NCBI GenBank assembly: GCA_003152595.1
Contig: PMAM01000296.1
Location: 1 to 7,341, forward strand
DNA: 7,341 bases
Reading direction: 5' to 3'
From: Acidobacterium sp.
GTDB taxonomy: Bacteria; Acidobacteriota; Terriglobia; Terriglobales; Acidobacteriaceae
Shown here: in pieces, positions 1-5,836 of the stretch
Numbering within the stretch: position 1 is the first letter of the stretch
How the letters are laid out: every line of letters begins with the position of its first letter
The notes under the pieces: generated by a model
Seen by the model: only the letters and a program-made list of their open reading frames with translations
What the model was told of the DNA's origin: nothing
Databases searched by the model: none
Translations under genes and position numbers: made by a program

Positions 1-219
1 CAAAATTTGCCGGGCACTCCAGGTCTCGGCCTCGTTCAACAAATCGCCTTGGGCCCACGACTGTGACCATTTTGGGGAATCAGGACACCCGATTGTTTCA
101 ACGCTGGCGCAAATCCGAGAAGAACGGAGCGCCTTTTGCAGAGCCGCATCTGGCGTCGAATCGGGGCGCAATATTGCGCTTACCAGGGTGCTGGTATCGA
201 ATACGAGAAACCTGGTCAA
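1..219 (-). CDS. PIN-domain toxin of a type II toxin-antitoxin pair (partial, possibly broken)
   Basis: Likely ribonuclease toxin of the PIN family, partner of the antitoxin just upstream. It starts at a TTG whose last two bases are the first two of the antitoxin TGA stop, an overlap that suggests translational coupling; a stop codon two codons upstream in this frame excludes an earlier start. The first 41 residues fit the family well: a hydrophobic strand FLVF, the acidic residue D8 followed by TS (usually TN), then LVSAILRP, a ST-P turn and an alanine/leucine-rich helix ending in a strand with CASVET. PIN proteins of this type then continue with a helix rich in L and E and an R-x-KFDRY-like motif. 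Here, from about residue 43, I see none of that (IGCPDSPKW and onward), and the other two minus frames do not restore it. The frame stays open for 73 codons to the window edge. Either this is an unusual PIN protein or the gene is interrupted by unrelated sequence near position 95. Confidence 0.55.
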   Translation of the reverse strand, partial: MTRFLVFDTSTLVSAILRPDSTPDAALQKALRSSRICASVETIGCPDSPKWSQSWAQGDLLNEAETWSARQIL

Positions 220-491
220 CGAAGTTCATGCACCGGGCGGTTGATTTCCTCGTCGGTTAGTTCAGCAGCAGCGGGTTTGATCATGTGCCGGGTTTTCTTC
301 CGCCAGGCCAGGAAATCATCGAGAGCTTCGTTGGCCTCTTTGGGAGAGTCAAGCAGTTTCTGCATGTCCTGGGGGGAGACGACGAAGTCGGCGGTTCGGC
401 CGTGGCGGGTGATGGCGACAGGTTCGCGCTGGGCGGTGTCGAGGAGTTTGCCGAACTGATTCTGGGCTTCGGCGGACGTCATTTTGACCAT
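216..491 (-). CDS. Phd/YefM-family antitoxin
   Basis: A 91-residue antitoxin that should bind and neutralise the PIN toxin encoded next and, with it, repress their shared promoter. The N-terminal half (residues 4-50) is the classic Phd/YefM fold: SAEAQNQFGKLLDTAQ, then REPVAITRHGR and the FVVSPQDMQKL strand-helix. The C-terminal part (about 57-91) is charged and helical and ends in ELTDEEINRPVHELR, the kind of tail that wraps around a PIN partner. The ATG at 491-489 has a very strong Shine-Dalgarno sequence, GGAGGAGG (506-499), seven bases upstream; the in-frame ATG at codon 4 is less well placed. The stop overlaps the toxin start. The gene begins 61 bases beyond the end of the ABC permease on the same strand, but has its own promoter-operator region there. 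Family assignment is confident; the pairing with a PIN toxin rests on position and the tail sequence. Confidence 0.87.
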   Translation of the reverse strand: MVKMTSAEAQNQFGKLLDTAQREPVAITRHGRTADFVVSPQDMQKLLDSPKEANEALDDFLAWRKKTRHMIKPAAAELTDEEINRPVHELR

Positions 492-511
492 GGTTATGCC
501 TCCTCCGCTGG

Positions 512-548
512 ATCAGCGATGATAGCTATTTTAGCTATTTAGCTAAAT
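512..548 (-). promoter_or_regulatory. Promoter-operator of the toxin-antitoxin operon
   Basis: An A+T-rich patch in G+C-rich surroundings, in the 61 bases between the permease stop and the antitoxin ATG. It holds the palindrome TAGCTA three times (523-528, 532-537, 540-545). The first two lie in a perfect 9-base tandem repeat TAGCTATTT (523-531, 532-540), and the last is inside the 12-base perfect palindrome ATTTAGCTAAAT (537-548). On the minus strand a plausible promoter is TTTAGC (547-542), 17 bases, then TATCAT (524-519), giving a start near 512, about 20 bases before the ATG. The repeats would cover the -35 and spacer, as expected for an autorepressed Phd/YefM operon. The repeats are seen directly; their role is inferred. 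Confidence 0.5.
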
Positions 549-552
549 TTCG

Positions 553-1656
553 CTATTCATAGGCGAGGGCGTCGATGGGGTCTTTGCTGGCGGCTTTCCA
601 GGCCGGGTAGATGGCGCCGAGAATCGATCCGATGAGGGCGATGATGGTGCCGTAAATCCGCCACTGGGTGGTGAGGAGGAACGTCATGGTGGGGAAGCGG
701 ACGTCCATGAGCAGCTTGATGCCCTGGGTGGCGAGGATGCCGACGATGATGCCGGCGATGGCGACAAGGACGGCCTCGCGGAGGACGAGGTTGACGACGT
801 AGAGCTTCGAAGCGCCCAGGGATTTGAGGATGCCGATTTCCCGGGTGCGCTCCATGACGGCGGTGTACATGGACTGGAAGATGACCAGGAAGCCGACGAT
901 CACGGCGATCGAGATGACGACGTTGAGGGCGATGGTGAAGCCGGGGAGGTGCTCGGGGGTCATCATGGACATCCACTCGGCGAGGGTCTGGACCTGGTAG
1001 GTGGTCATGCCGGGGGTGCGCTGAATCTCGTCGATGACGGCCTGCTCGTTCTTCGGGCTGTCGGTGCGGATGTAGAAGATGGAGGCGTTGTCCGGGGTGC
1101 CGTTGAGGATGCCGAGGGTGTGGATGGGCAGGAAGATGCGGCTGCCCTTGCCGTGCTCGACGATGCCGGAGATGTGGAAGTCATGCCCGAGGAGCTGAAG
1201 GGGCTGGCCGACCTGGACGTGATTGCTCTTCGCGTAGAGATCGTCGACGAGGGCGTCGTCGGGACCGGAGGGCGGTCCGCCGCTGATGAAGACGAAGGGC
1301 CGAAGGGCGTTGTAGCTGGGGTAGTCGATGCCGAAGATGGTCTGGACGGAGCCGCTGGTGTTGAGCTTGGCGATAACGGGGGAGGCGGCGACGATGTGGG
1401 GTAGTTTGGCGAGAACCTGAGAAGCGATTTTGGCGGGAACGGCGGCGTCGCTGAGTCCGCTGAAGTTGCTCGCGTTGGGCGGGCGGACCATGATGTCGGC
1501 ACCGATGCCGCTGGTCTGGTTGGCAGCGCCCTGGACCTGGCCGACCATGATGGCCACGATGCAGAGGATCATGATGACCTCAATGGCGACGGCGAGCACG
1601 CTGATGGCCGAGCGGAGCGGGCGGAACAGAATATTGCCGATAACAAGTTTGTTCAT
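553..1656 (-). CDS. ABC transporter permease, MacB/FtsX-type
   Basis: A 367-residue inner-membrane permease of the MacB/FtsX/LolCE-like superfamily, which transmits ATPase movements to a periplasmic domain rather than forming a classic channel. A short cytoplasmic N-terminus precedes TM1 (about 17-39). The periplasmic MacB-PCD-like domain spans about 43-238. Three C-terminal helices follow (about 240-263, 293-316, 334-353). Between TM2 and TM3 lies the family hallmark ERTREIGILKSLGAS (269-283), where the ATPase couples, and the protein ends PAWKAASKDPIDALAYE. The ATG at 1656-1654 was chosen because homologous character starts at MNKLVIGNI; the frame stays open 88 codons further upstream, but that part is proline-rich and unlike the family. 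No strong ribosome-binding site is visible. The expected ATPase gene is absent: downstream is the toxin-antitoxin module and upstream a divergent gene. Substrate unknown; lipoprotein, peptide or drug export are family possibilities. Confidence 0.86.
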   Translation of the reverse strand: MNKLVIGNILFRPLRSAISVLAVAIEVIMILCIVAIMVGQVQGAANQTSGIGADIMVRPPNASNFSGLSDAAVPAKIASQVLAKLPHIVAASPVIAKLNTSGSVQTIFGIDYPSYNALRPFVFISGGPPSGPDDALVDDLYAKSNHVQVGQPLQLLGHDFHISGIVEHGKGSRIFLPIHTLGILNGTPDNASIFYIRTDSPKNEQAVIDEIQRTPGMTTYQVQTLAEWMSMMTPEHLPGFTIALNVVISIAVIVGFLVIFQSMYTAVMERTREIGILKSLGASKLYVVNLVLREAVLVAIAGIIVGILATQGIKLLMDVRFPTMTFLLTTQWRIYGTIIALIGSILGAIYPAWKAASKDPIDALAYE

Positions 1657-1880
1657 CTGATGGTTGGATGAAGCGGAGCCTTTCGGGATGGAAGGAACAG
1701 GGTAACAAAGGGGAGGTAAGGCGCGGGGGGATGGGAGGGGGTTGATCGGTGGGATAATGACCTGCGAGCTATAACCCAAAGGGATGCCCCCCGCTGGCCC
1801 GAGGGTGGGATTTCCACAGAGTGTTACCTTGGTACCATTATCCGCGTACGGCAAAGAGGTAACCGGATTTCCGATTTTCT

Positions 1881-1910
1881 TTGACCTATCGTGAAATTCC
1901 GACTTATCTT
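1881..1910 (+). promoter_or_regulatory. Candidate sigma-70-type promoter of the RodZ-like gene
   Basis: TTGACC (1881-1886, five of six consensus bases) is followed after 18 bases by TATCTT (1905-1910, four of six). Transcription would start near 1917, about 27 bases before the chosen GTG start at 1944, with the Shine-Dalgarno sequence AGGAAGGGA (1927-1935) in between. This arrangement argues against translation starting at the TTG at 1881, which would be part of the -35 box. The rest of the divergent intergenic region (1657-1880) holds a G-rich tract at 1710-1741 and an inverted repeat GTTACCT/AGGTAAC (1823-1829, 1857-1863). I could not place a convincing permease promoter there. Confidence 0.45.
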
Positions 1911-1943
1911 GTAGTGGCAAACCCCCAGGAAGGGAAGCCTGAA

Positions 1944-2420
1944 GTGGGGCACTTTGGCGAGGAATTGCGGCGGGAACGTGAGTCCCGGGGTGTCGCGCTG
2001 GAGACCATCAGCGAGAAGACCAAGGTAATCACTCGTTACCTCACCGCGCTGGAAAACGAGAAGTTCGAATTGCTGCCCGGTGGCATTCTGAGCAAGGGCA
2101 TCGTGCGGGGATATGCGCGCACGGTGGGGCTCGACGAGGCGGTCTGGGTCGAGCGGTTCGTTGCGGCCAGCCTGGAACATGAGCGCGAGGGCGACTGGTC
2201 GGAGTTCGTGCAGAATGTGGGCAAGACGCGGCCGAAGGACGTGGGACGCGGGGGCCGGAAGCTGCGGCGTGCGGGATTGTGGGCACTGATTTTGGTGGTC
2301 GCGGGCGGAGGATGGGCGGCCTGGCATTATCTGGGCGGGCGCGTGCTGGCCGATGAGGTGCAGCAGCATGCGGTGAGCTCAACGGCAGCGGCAGCCCCGG
2401 CAAGCGCCGTTCATCAGTAA
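1944..2420 (+). CDS. RodZ-like helix-turn-helix protein with one transmembrane segment
   Basis: A 158-residue protein with a cytoplasmic RodZ/HTH_25-type helix-turn-helix domain (about residues 2-72). Characteristic features are GHFGEELRRERESRGVALE, the recognition-helix region TKVITRYLTALENEKFELLPGG and the KGIVRGYARTVGLDE segment. A linker rich in charge (about 75-109, ending RGGRKLRR) leads to one membrane helix (about 111-131), with the basic side inside, then a short alanine-rich periplasmic tail. RodZ links the MreB cytoskeleton to the wall-elongation machinery; smaller relatives have the same HTH-TM layout without the periplasmic DUF4115-like domain, as here, and their roles are mostly unknown. 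The GTG at 1944 was chosen because AGGAAGGGA lies eight bases upstream and the family begins at this point; the frame extends to a TTG at 1881 that falls in a probable promoter box. It is divergent from the permease and 68 bases upstream of the secreted-protein gene, possibly cotranscribed with it. It is more likely a membrane-anchored structural or scaffold protein than a free transcription factor. Confidence 0.8.
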   Translation: MGHFGEELRRERESRGVALETISEKTKVITRYLTALENEKFELLPGGILSKGIVRGYARTVGLDEAVWVERFVAASLEHEREGDWSEFVQNVGKTRPKDVGRGGRKLRRAGLWALILVVAGGGWAAWHYLGGRVLADEVQQHAVSSTAAAAPASAVHQ

Positions 2421-2454
2421 CGGCTTTTCCCCCAAAAAGTACTTCTGTGACCTG

Positions 2455-2486
2455 TCGCAGGCATGGTCTTCCTCCTTAGCCTGCGA
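2455..2486. other. 8-bp inverted repeat directly upstream of a start codon
   Basis: TCGCAGGC (2455-2462) and GCCTGCGA (2479-2486) are perfect inverted copies around a 16-base loop, ending two bases before the ATG at 2489. The loop contains CCTCCTTA, the same sequence as the anti-Shine-Dalgarno end of 16S rRNA, so the downstream gene has no normal ribosome-binding site here. There is no T-tract, so it is not an obvious terminator for the RodZ-like gene. It could be an operator or a translation-controlling hairpin, or chance. Confidence 0.4.
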
Positions 2487-2488
2487 GT

Positions 2489-3163
2489 ATGACTCCTCGA
2501 AAACTGGCTTTGCTGTGCGGGCTGGCAATGATTTTGCCGGCGATGGCGTGGTGTGCGCCGAAGGCGCATGTGGTGGCGCTGGGCGGGGCACGCAAGGAGC
2601 CGTACTCGGCCGACGGCGATCCTGCGGGGGCGCGCAAAGATGAGACGGAGCTGAAGGTGCGTCCGCTGATGGTGGATGGGAAGGTGAAGGAGTGGACGAC
2701 GGGGGAGGCGCACGACCTGACGGGCCGCAGTTTTGCGGTGCGGCGCGCGGTGCGGCTGAACGATGCGCTGCCGACGGACAAGGCGGAAAAGTGGGTGTGG
2801 CAGCGGGGCCCATGGATTCTGGTGGATCGGACGACAGGCAAGGTGACGGCGGTGCGGCTGCCGGAATTCGATCCGGCGGTATCGGACGTAGTGTGGTTTC
2901 GGGATTATGCGGCGTACTGCGGAGTGAATGCCTCGGGGAAACAGCTGATGGCAATGGTGGCGCAGGTGGAGGGGCGAAAGCCGCTGCTGGCGAAGAAGCT
3001 GGGTGAATGGGAGGCGGCGGATCATGCGAGCCCGGTGTGTGCGCCGGCGGTGTGGCAGAGGGAACCACTGCGGGTGGGCTTTCAGGTGACGGGGTCGGCG
3101 ACGGTGAGTTTTGATTTGGTGGGGACGTCGGCGGTGCTGGTGGAAGAGGATGACGGCCAGTAG
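2489..3163 (+). CDS. Small secreted protein of unknown function
   Basis: A 224-residue protein with a clear signal peptide: basic start MTPRK, hydrophobic core LALLCGLAMILPAMAW (6-21), likely signal-peptidase I cleavage near residue 23 (WCA before PKA). There is no good lipobox, so it should be periplasmic or released. The mature part is soluble with recognisable blocks: VRPLMVDGKVKEWTTGEAHDLT (58-79), FAVRRAVRLNDALP (82-95), WVWQRGPWILVDRTTGKV (102-119), VRLPEFDP (122-129), WFRDYAAYCGV (136-146) and MAMVAQVEGRKP (154-165). C144 and C184 could form a disulfide. This pattern resembles an unnamed conserved family I associate with Acidobacteriota, so the gene is real, but I know no function. The ATG at 2489 fits the signal peptide although no Shine-Dalgarno sequence precedes it. 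It lies 68 bases after the RodZ-like gene, same strand. Confidence 0.77.
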   Translation: MTPRKLALLCGLAMILPAMAWCAPKAHVVALGGARKEPYSADGDPAGARKDETELKVRPLMVDGKVKEWTTGEAHDLTGRSFAVRRAVRLNDALPTDKAEKWVWQRGPWILVDRTTGKVTAVRLPEFDPAVSDVVWFRDYAAYCGVNASGKQLMAMVAQVEGRKPLLAKKLGEWEAADHASPVCAPAVWQREPLRVGFQVTGSATVSFDLVGTSAVLVEEDDGQ

Positions 3164-3319
3164 CCGGGAGCCGGTCGAATGTTCCGGATGGCCGGTGATA
3201 CAGCAACAACTCGGCACCAAGACTTCTATGTGAAGTGAAGGCGGGACCGAAGAGCGGATGCGCTGTTGAATCGAAAATGACCCCTGACTGCGTCACAACT
3301 GACGTTTCCCAGAATGATT

Positions 3320-3357
3320 CCCGCCAATGCGCTCGTTAAGGGGGGCGGTTTTCTCTT
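3320..3357 (+). terminator. Weak candidate rho-independent terminator after the secreted-protein gene
   Basis: CCGCC (3321-3325) can pair with GGCGG (3344-3348), followed by TTTTCTCTT (3349-3357). The stem is only five base pairs with an 18-base loop, and it lies about 160 bases beyond the stop codon, so the assignment is tentative. I see no gene in the rest of the convergent region 3164-3437. Confidence 0.3.
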
Positions 3358-3410
3358 AGGGACGATCTGGGTTGCGGTGCCCCGGTAATGGTGCGCTACA
3401 GAGGGGAGCG

Positions 3411-3426
3411 GCTTGGCAGGCCAAGC
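3411..3426 (-). terminator. Compact hairpin downstream of the cyclase gene
   Basis: GCTTGG (3411-3416) and CCAAGC (3421-3426) flank a CAGG loop, 12 bases beyond the cyclase stop codon. The position suits a transcript 3' end on the minus strand, but the following minus-strand sequence (CGCTCCCC) has no T-run, so it would be a stabilising 3' hairpin rather than a classic intrinsic terminator. Confidence 0.35.
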
Positions 3427-3437
3427 GGGACTTGCCG

Positions 3438-5507
3438 TCAAGCCAGAGTTCGGGATTCGAAGGGAATGACCTGCGCAACATCGGAATACAGTTGATGACG
3501 ATTGCGGCCCATGGCCTTGGCACGGTACAAGGCAACATCAGCGCTGTGCAAGAGCGAAGTACTGTCCTTTCCTCCGCCCGGATAAACCGTCACGCCGATG
3601 CTGACGGAAACGGAAACGTCGGTTTCGCGCGCAGTGAAAGGAACAGAAATGGCGCCCAGTACTTGGGAGGCGATTCTCTCCGCCTCCTGGGTCCCATGGA
3701 CTCCAGGTAGCAGGGCGATGAATTCGTCGCCTCCCATGCGTGCTACCGTGTCCGTCTCGCGGACAGAACCCTGAATGCGCCTGCTGAGCGCGACCAGGAT
3801 CTCGTCTCCGGTCGCGTGCCCCATCGTATCGTTGAGTTGCTTAAAGCCATCCACGTCGATCATGAACAACGCCAGCGGAGTCCTGTTTTGGGCGGCTTTT
3901 CCGATTTCCTCCTCCAGACGTTCCAGCAGGACGGTACGGACAAATACACCCGTCAGGGCATCGTGCTGGGCCAGATAGCGAAACCTCTGCTCGTTGTTGC
4001 GGATGATGCTGGTCTGCCGGCGAACCTGATGGCGAAGCACCACAACCCAGCCCAGGATTCCCACGATCAGCAGGGCCAGTGATTCAAGAATGATCAAGGC
4101 ATGCCGGCTATTCCACCAAGTAGGCGTATGGACAACAGCAACATCTGCCGGCGATCGGAGCAGAATCTGAAAGGACTCCAGGCGGGAGACGCCCTGCTGC
4201 CTTGCGGTCTCGCGCGGGTCGACTTTGCCGGCAAAGACGCCGGTTACCGCGACCGTACTTCCTAGGGCCCATGAGGAACCAAGTCCTTCCTGTCGCTGGA
4301 GGGGGCCCGCGGGCAACATGGCGGAAAACAGAGCTTTCTCAGAAGAGAGGAGCAAAGTCAACTGTCCCTGAGCCGAATACCTGCCCATCAACGTGCCTTC
4401 GATCCTGACCAATTCGCCATCCTGGGCGCCGCTGAAGGCGGTCTCAGCGGAGATAAACACCGGAGCGGCGGCATCGCTATCGCTGATCACCCTCAGGGTG
4501 GCGTCGGACAGGGTCGGGCGATAGTTCTCCAGCGCCAGGAAGCCGATCACATCGATGAGCTGCCCATCCTGCAGTACCGTGCGATCGGAGGTCTGCATGC
4601 ACAGCCCATCGGATGCATCCACGATGCAGACCTTCTGCCCGGGCCAGGAGAGGGTGACTTTTCCCTGAAGGTGAATGCGGTGCCCGCCGGGAGGGTGCAA
4701 CGAGTATTGCAACAGACTGCCGAGCGGCTGGATGGGCAGAGCAAAGGGATCAGCGGGGCCATGCTTTTCGATCGTGACTGATTGAAGGCCAGGAAACAGG
4801 ATGCGAACCCCTATCATTCTGCGTTTGGCATCGACCAGAGGGGCGGCGACGCCCCGGAGCCGAATCTGCGCATCCACCAGCGACGCGTAGTCGGCGTTCT
4901 TTTCCCTGTCCGTCGTTGCGGTCAGCGTTCCGTCGCTGGTAGCAAGGGTAAGGACCGCGTGTTCTCCTTCCAGATCGACGGAGTGGACAATTCCGTCCAT
5001 CGCCACCCACTGGCCATCCTCGGTGCCGGCGAGCAAATGAGGAATCGTTCCCGTGCGAGGTTGCGGAAGCGGAGCGGATCCCGGAAGAAGCCTGATCCGG
5101 GAGCTGATGACGATCGGGGCGTAGCCCCCGGGATTGGTCACGCCGGTGATATCGATGATGGAACCGGCATGCATCGGGGGAAGGGCTCCCGGTCCGGTGG
5201 CTACGAAGATGCCCCCGGTGGGGTCGGCCACGAAGAGGGCTTTTTTGCCTTCCTGGTAGGGATCGTAGAACGTGACTACGCCACGGAGGTGAACCGGATA
5301 CGCCAGAGCAGCCTGGCTGAAGGTGAGCGAATGCGCCTGGCGCGCGGTCGTGAGAACAGGTAGTCTCGCGACGGGCGGCTCAGGAGGTTCTGCCACAGCG
5401 TCTGCTCCCGCAAGCAGGAGGGAACAGAAGAACGTGACGACAGCGCCGGACGCGCGGCGCTTCCGACATTTGCAGCGCCCAGACATCGTCTTTGGGTACG
5501 ATTCCAT
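3438..5507 (-). CDS. Membrane diguanylate cyclase with a periplasmic OB-like repeat sensor region
   Basis: A 689-residue protein predicted to make cyclic di-GMP from two GTP in response to a periplasmic signal. A basic N-terminus and hydrophobic stretch (about 21-38) form a signal peptide or anchor. The periplasmic part (about 41-465) contains about four beta-rich OB-like units: near 70-140 (VHLRGVVT, ALFVADPTGGIFV, IIDITGV), 166-238, 276-340 (IHLQGKVT, VCIVDASDGL, LIDVIGF) and 364-425 (VRIEGTL, VAVTGVF). A transmembrane helix (about 469-491) and a short linker precede the GGDEF domain (about 510-678). Visible catalytic features are DALTG (516-520), DVDGFKQLND (551-560) with metal-binding D551, and an intact GGDEF (592-596). 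RETD (583-586) sits five residues before it, a proper RxxD product-inhibition site. So the enzyme should be active and feedback-inhibited. No EAL or HD domain. The start is uncertain: ATG codons at 5507 and 5486 both lack a strong ribosome-binding site. It is flanked by genes on the opposite strand, so transcribed alone. Confidence 0.93.
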   Translation of the reverse strand: MESYPKTMSGRCKCRKRRASGAVVTFFCSLLLAGADAVAEPPEPPVARLPVLTTARQAHSLTFSQAALAYPVHLRGVVTFYDPYQEGKKALFVADPTGGIFVATGPGALPPMHAGSIIDITGVTNPGGYAPIVISSRIRLLPGSAPLPQPRTGTIPHLLAGTEDGQWVAMDGIVHSVDLEGEHAVLTLATSDGTLTATTDREKNADYASLVDAQIRLRGVAAPLVDAKRRMIGVRILFPGLQSVTIEKHGPADPFALPIQPLGSLLQYSLHPPGGHRIHLQGKVTLSWPGQKVCIVDASDGLCMQTSDRTVLQDGQLIDVIGFLALENYRPTLSDATLRVISDSDAAAPVFISAETAFSGAQDGELVRIEGTLMGRYSAQGQLTLLLSSEKALFSAMLPAGPLQRQEGLGSSWALGSTVAVTGVFAGKVDPRETARQQGVSRLESFQILLRSPADVAVVHTPTWWNSRHALIILESLALLIVGILGWVVVLRHQVRRQTSIIRNNEQRFRYLAQHDALTGVFVRTVLLERLEEEIGKAAQNRTPLALFMIDVDGFKQLNDTMGHATGDEILVALSRRIQGSVRETDTVARMGGDEFIALLPGVHGTQEAERIASQVLGAISVPFTARETDVSVSVSIGVTVYPGGGKDSTSLLHSADVALYRAKAMGRNRHQLYSDVAQVIPFESRTLA

Positions 5508-5553
5508 CTTCAGACTCGCGTCTCTATCCCCCGAACGGGTGATTCATGGCCCT

Positions 5554-5603
5554 CTGTTGGGTTGAATGCCTGGTGCAGGCTGTTGAGCATCAACAGAGCA
5601 TTC
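5554..5603 (-). other. Candidate structured leader (three-way junction) upstream of the cyclase
   Basis: Three nested inverted repeats lie in 50 bases. The outer stem is GAATGC (5564-5569) with GCATTC (5598-5603). Inside are CCTG-GTG-CAGG (5569-5579) and a 7-bp hairpin CTGTTGA-GCA-TCAACAG (5580-5596). One base, C5569, is shared between the outer and first inner stem. A second CTGTTG at 5554-5559 could replace 5580-5585 as partner of CAACAG (5591-5596), giving two mutually exclusive folds. On the minus strand the element ends about 50 bases before the cyclase ATG, where a 5' leader would be. It does not match the GEMM cyclic di-GMP riboswitch motifs that I know. It could equally be a protein-binding or mobile-element hairpin. 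Confidence 0.35.
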
Positions 5604-5836
5604 GTACGATGCACGTCATATGAAGCATCTATCGGCAAGAAGCGGATTTTTATCTACTCGACTGTCGCTAATACGCCGATGCACGCATCGAGGCCAATTT
5701 CCCGAGTATTGTCTGGGTGGTCGGCAATCCGGAAGTTTCGAGCTCACTCTTTCACGAGCTCCTTGCTTTGCCCTCGCCATTTTCGCTTGCCTGCCGCTCG
5801 CTTCTTCGCTGGCTTTCGCTCGTCCCGCACCCGCCT
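5604..5836. other. Intergenic region without a convincing gene
   Basis: Together with the element to its left this makes a 341-base gap (5508-5848). It holds a 9-base direct repeat CGATGCACG (5607-5615 and 5677-5685). The second copy is part of the near-palindrome CGATGC-AC-GCATCG (5677-5690). A pair of CGAGCTC copies lies at 5739-5745 and 5755-5761. From 5780 to 5828 the plus strand contains no A at all and repeats variants of TTCGCTNG. Short frames exist, one ending in a signal-peptide-like stretch just before 5841, but none has start signals or family resemblance. Confidence 0.5.

Noticed and set aside
1657..1920. 88-codon N-terminal extension of the permease frame
   Set aside because: Proline-rich, unlike the family, and overlaps the divergent promoter; homologous character starts at the ATG at 1656.
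2379..3296. Long minus-strand open frames (305 and 268 codons) opposite the secreted-protein gene
   Set aside because: They are proline-, serine-, histidine- and arginine-rich in the way expected from the complement of a G+C-rich gene. The plus-strand frame has a signal peptide and conserved-looking blocks.
5508..5610. Known cyclic di-GMP (GEMM) riboswitch in front of the cyclase
   Set aside because: The foldable element lacks the conserved GEMM sequence blocks that I know; only an unclassified structure can be claimed.
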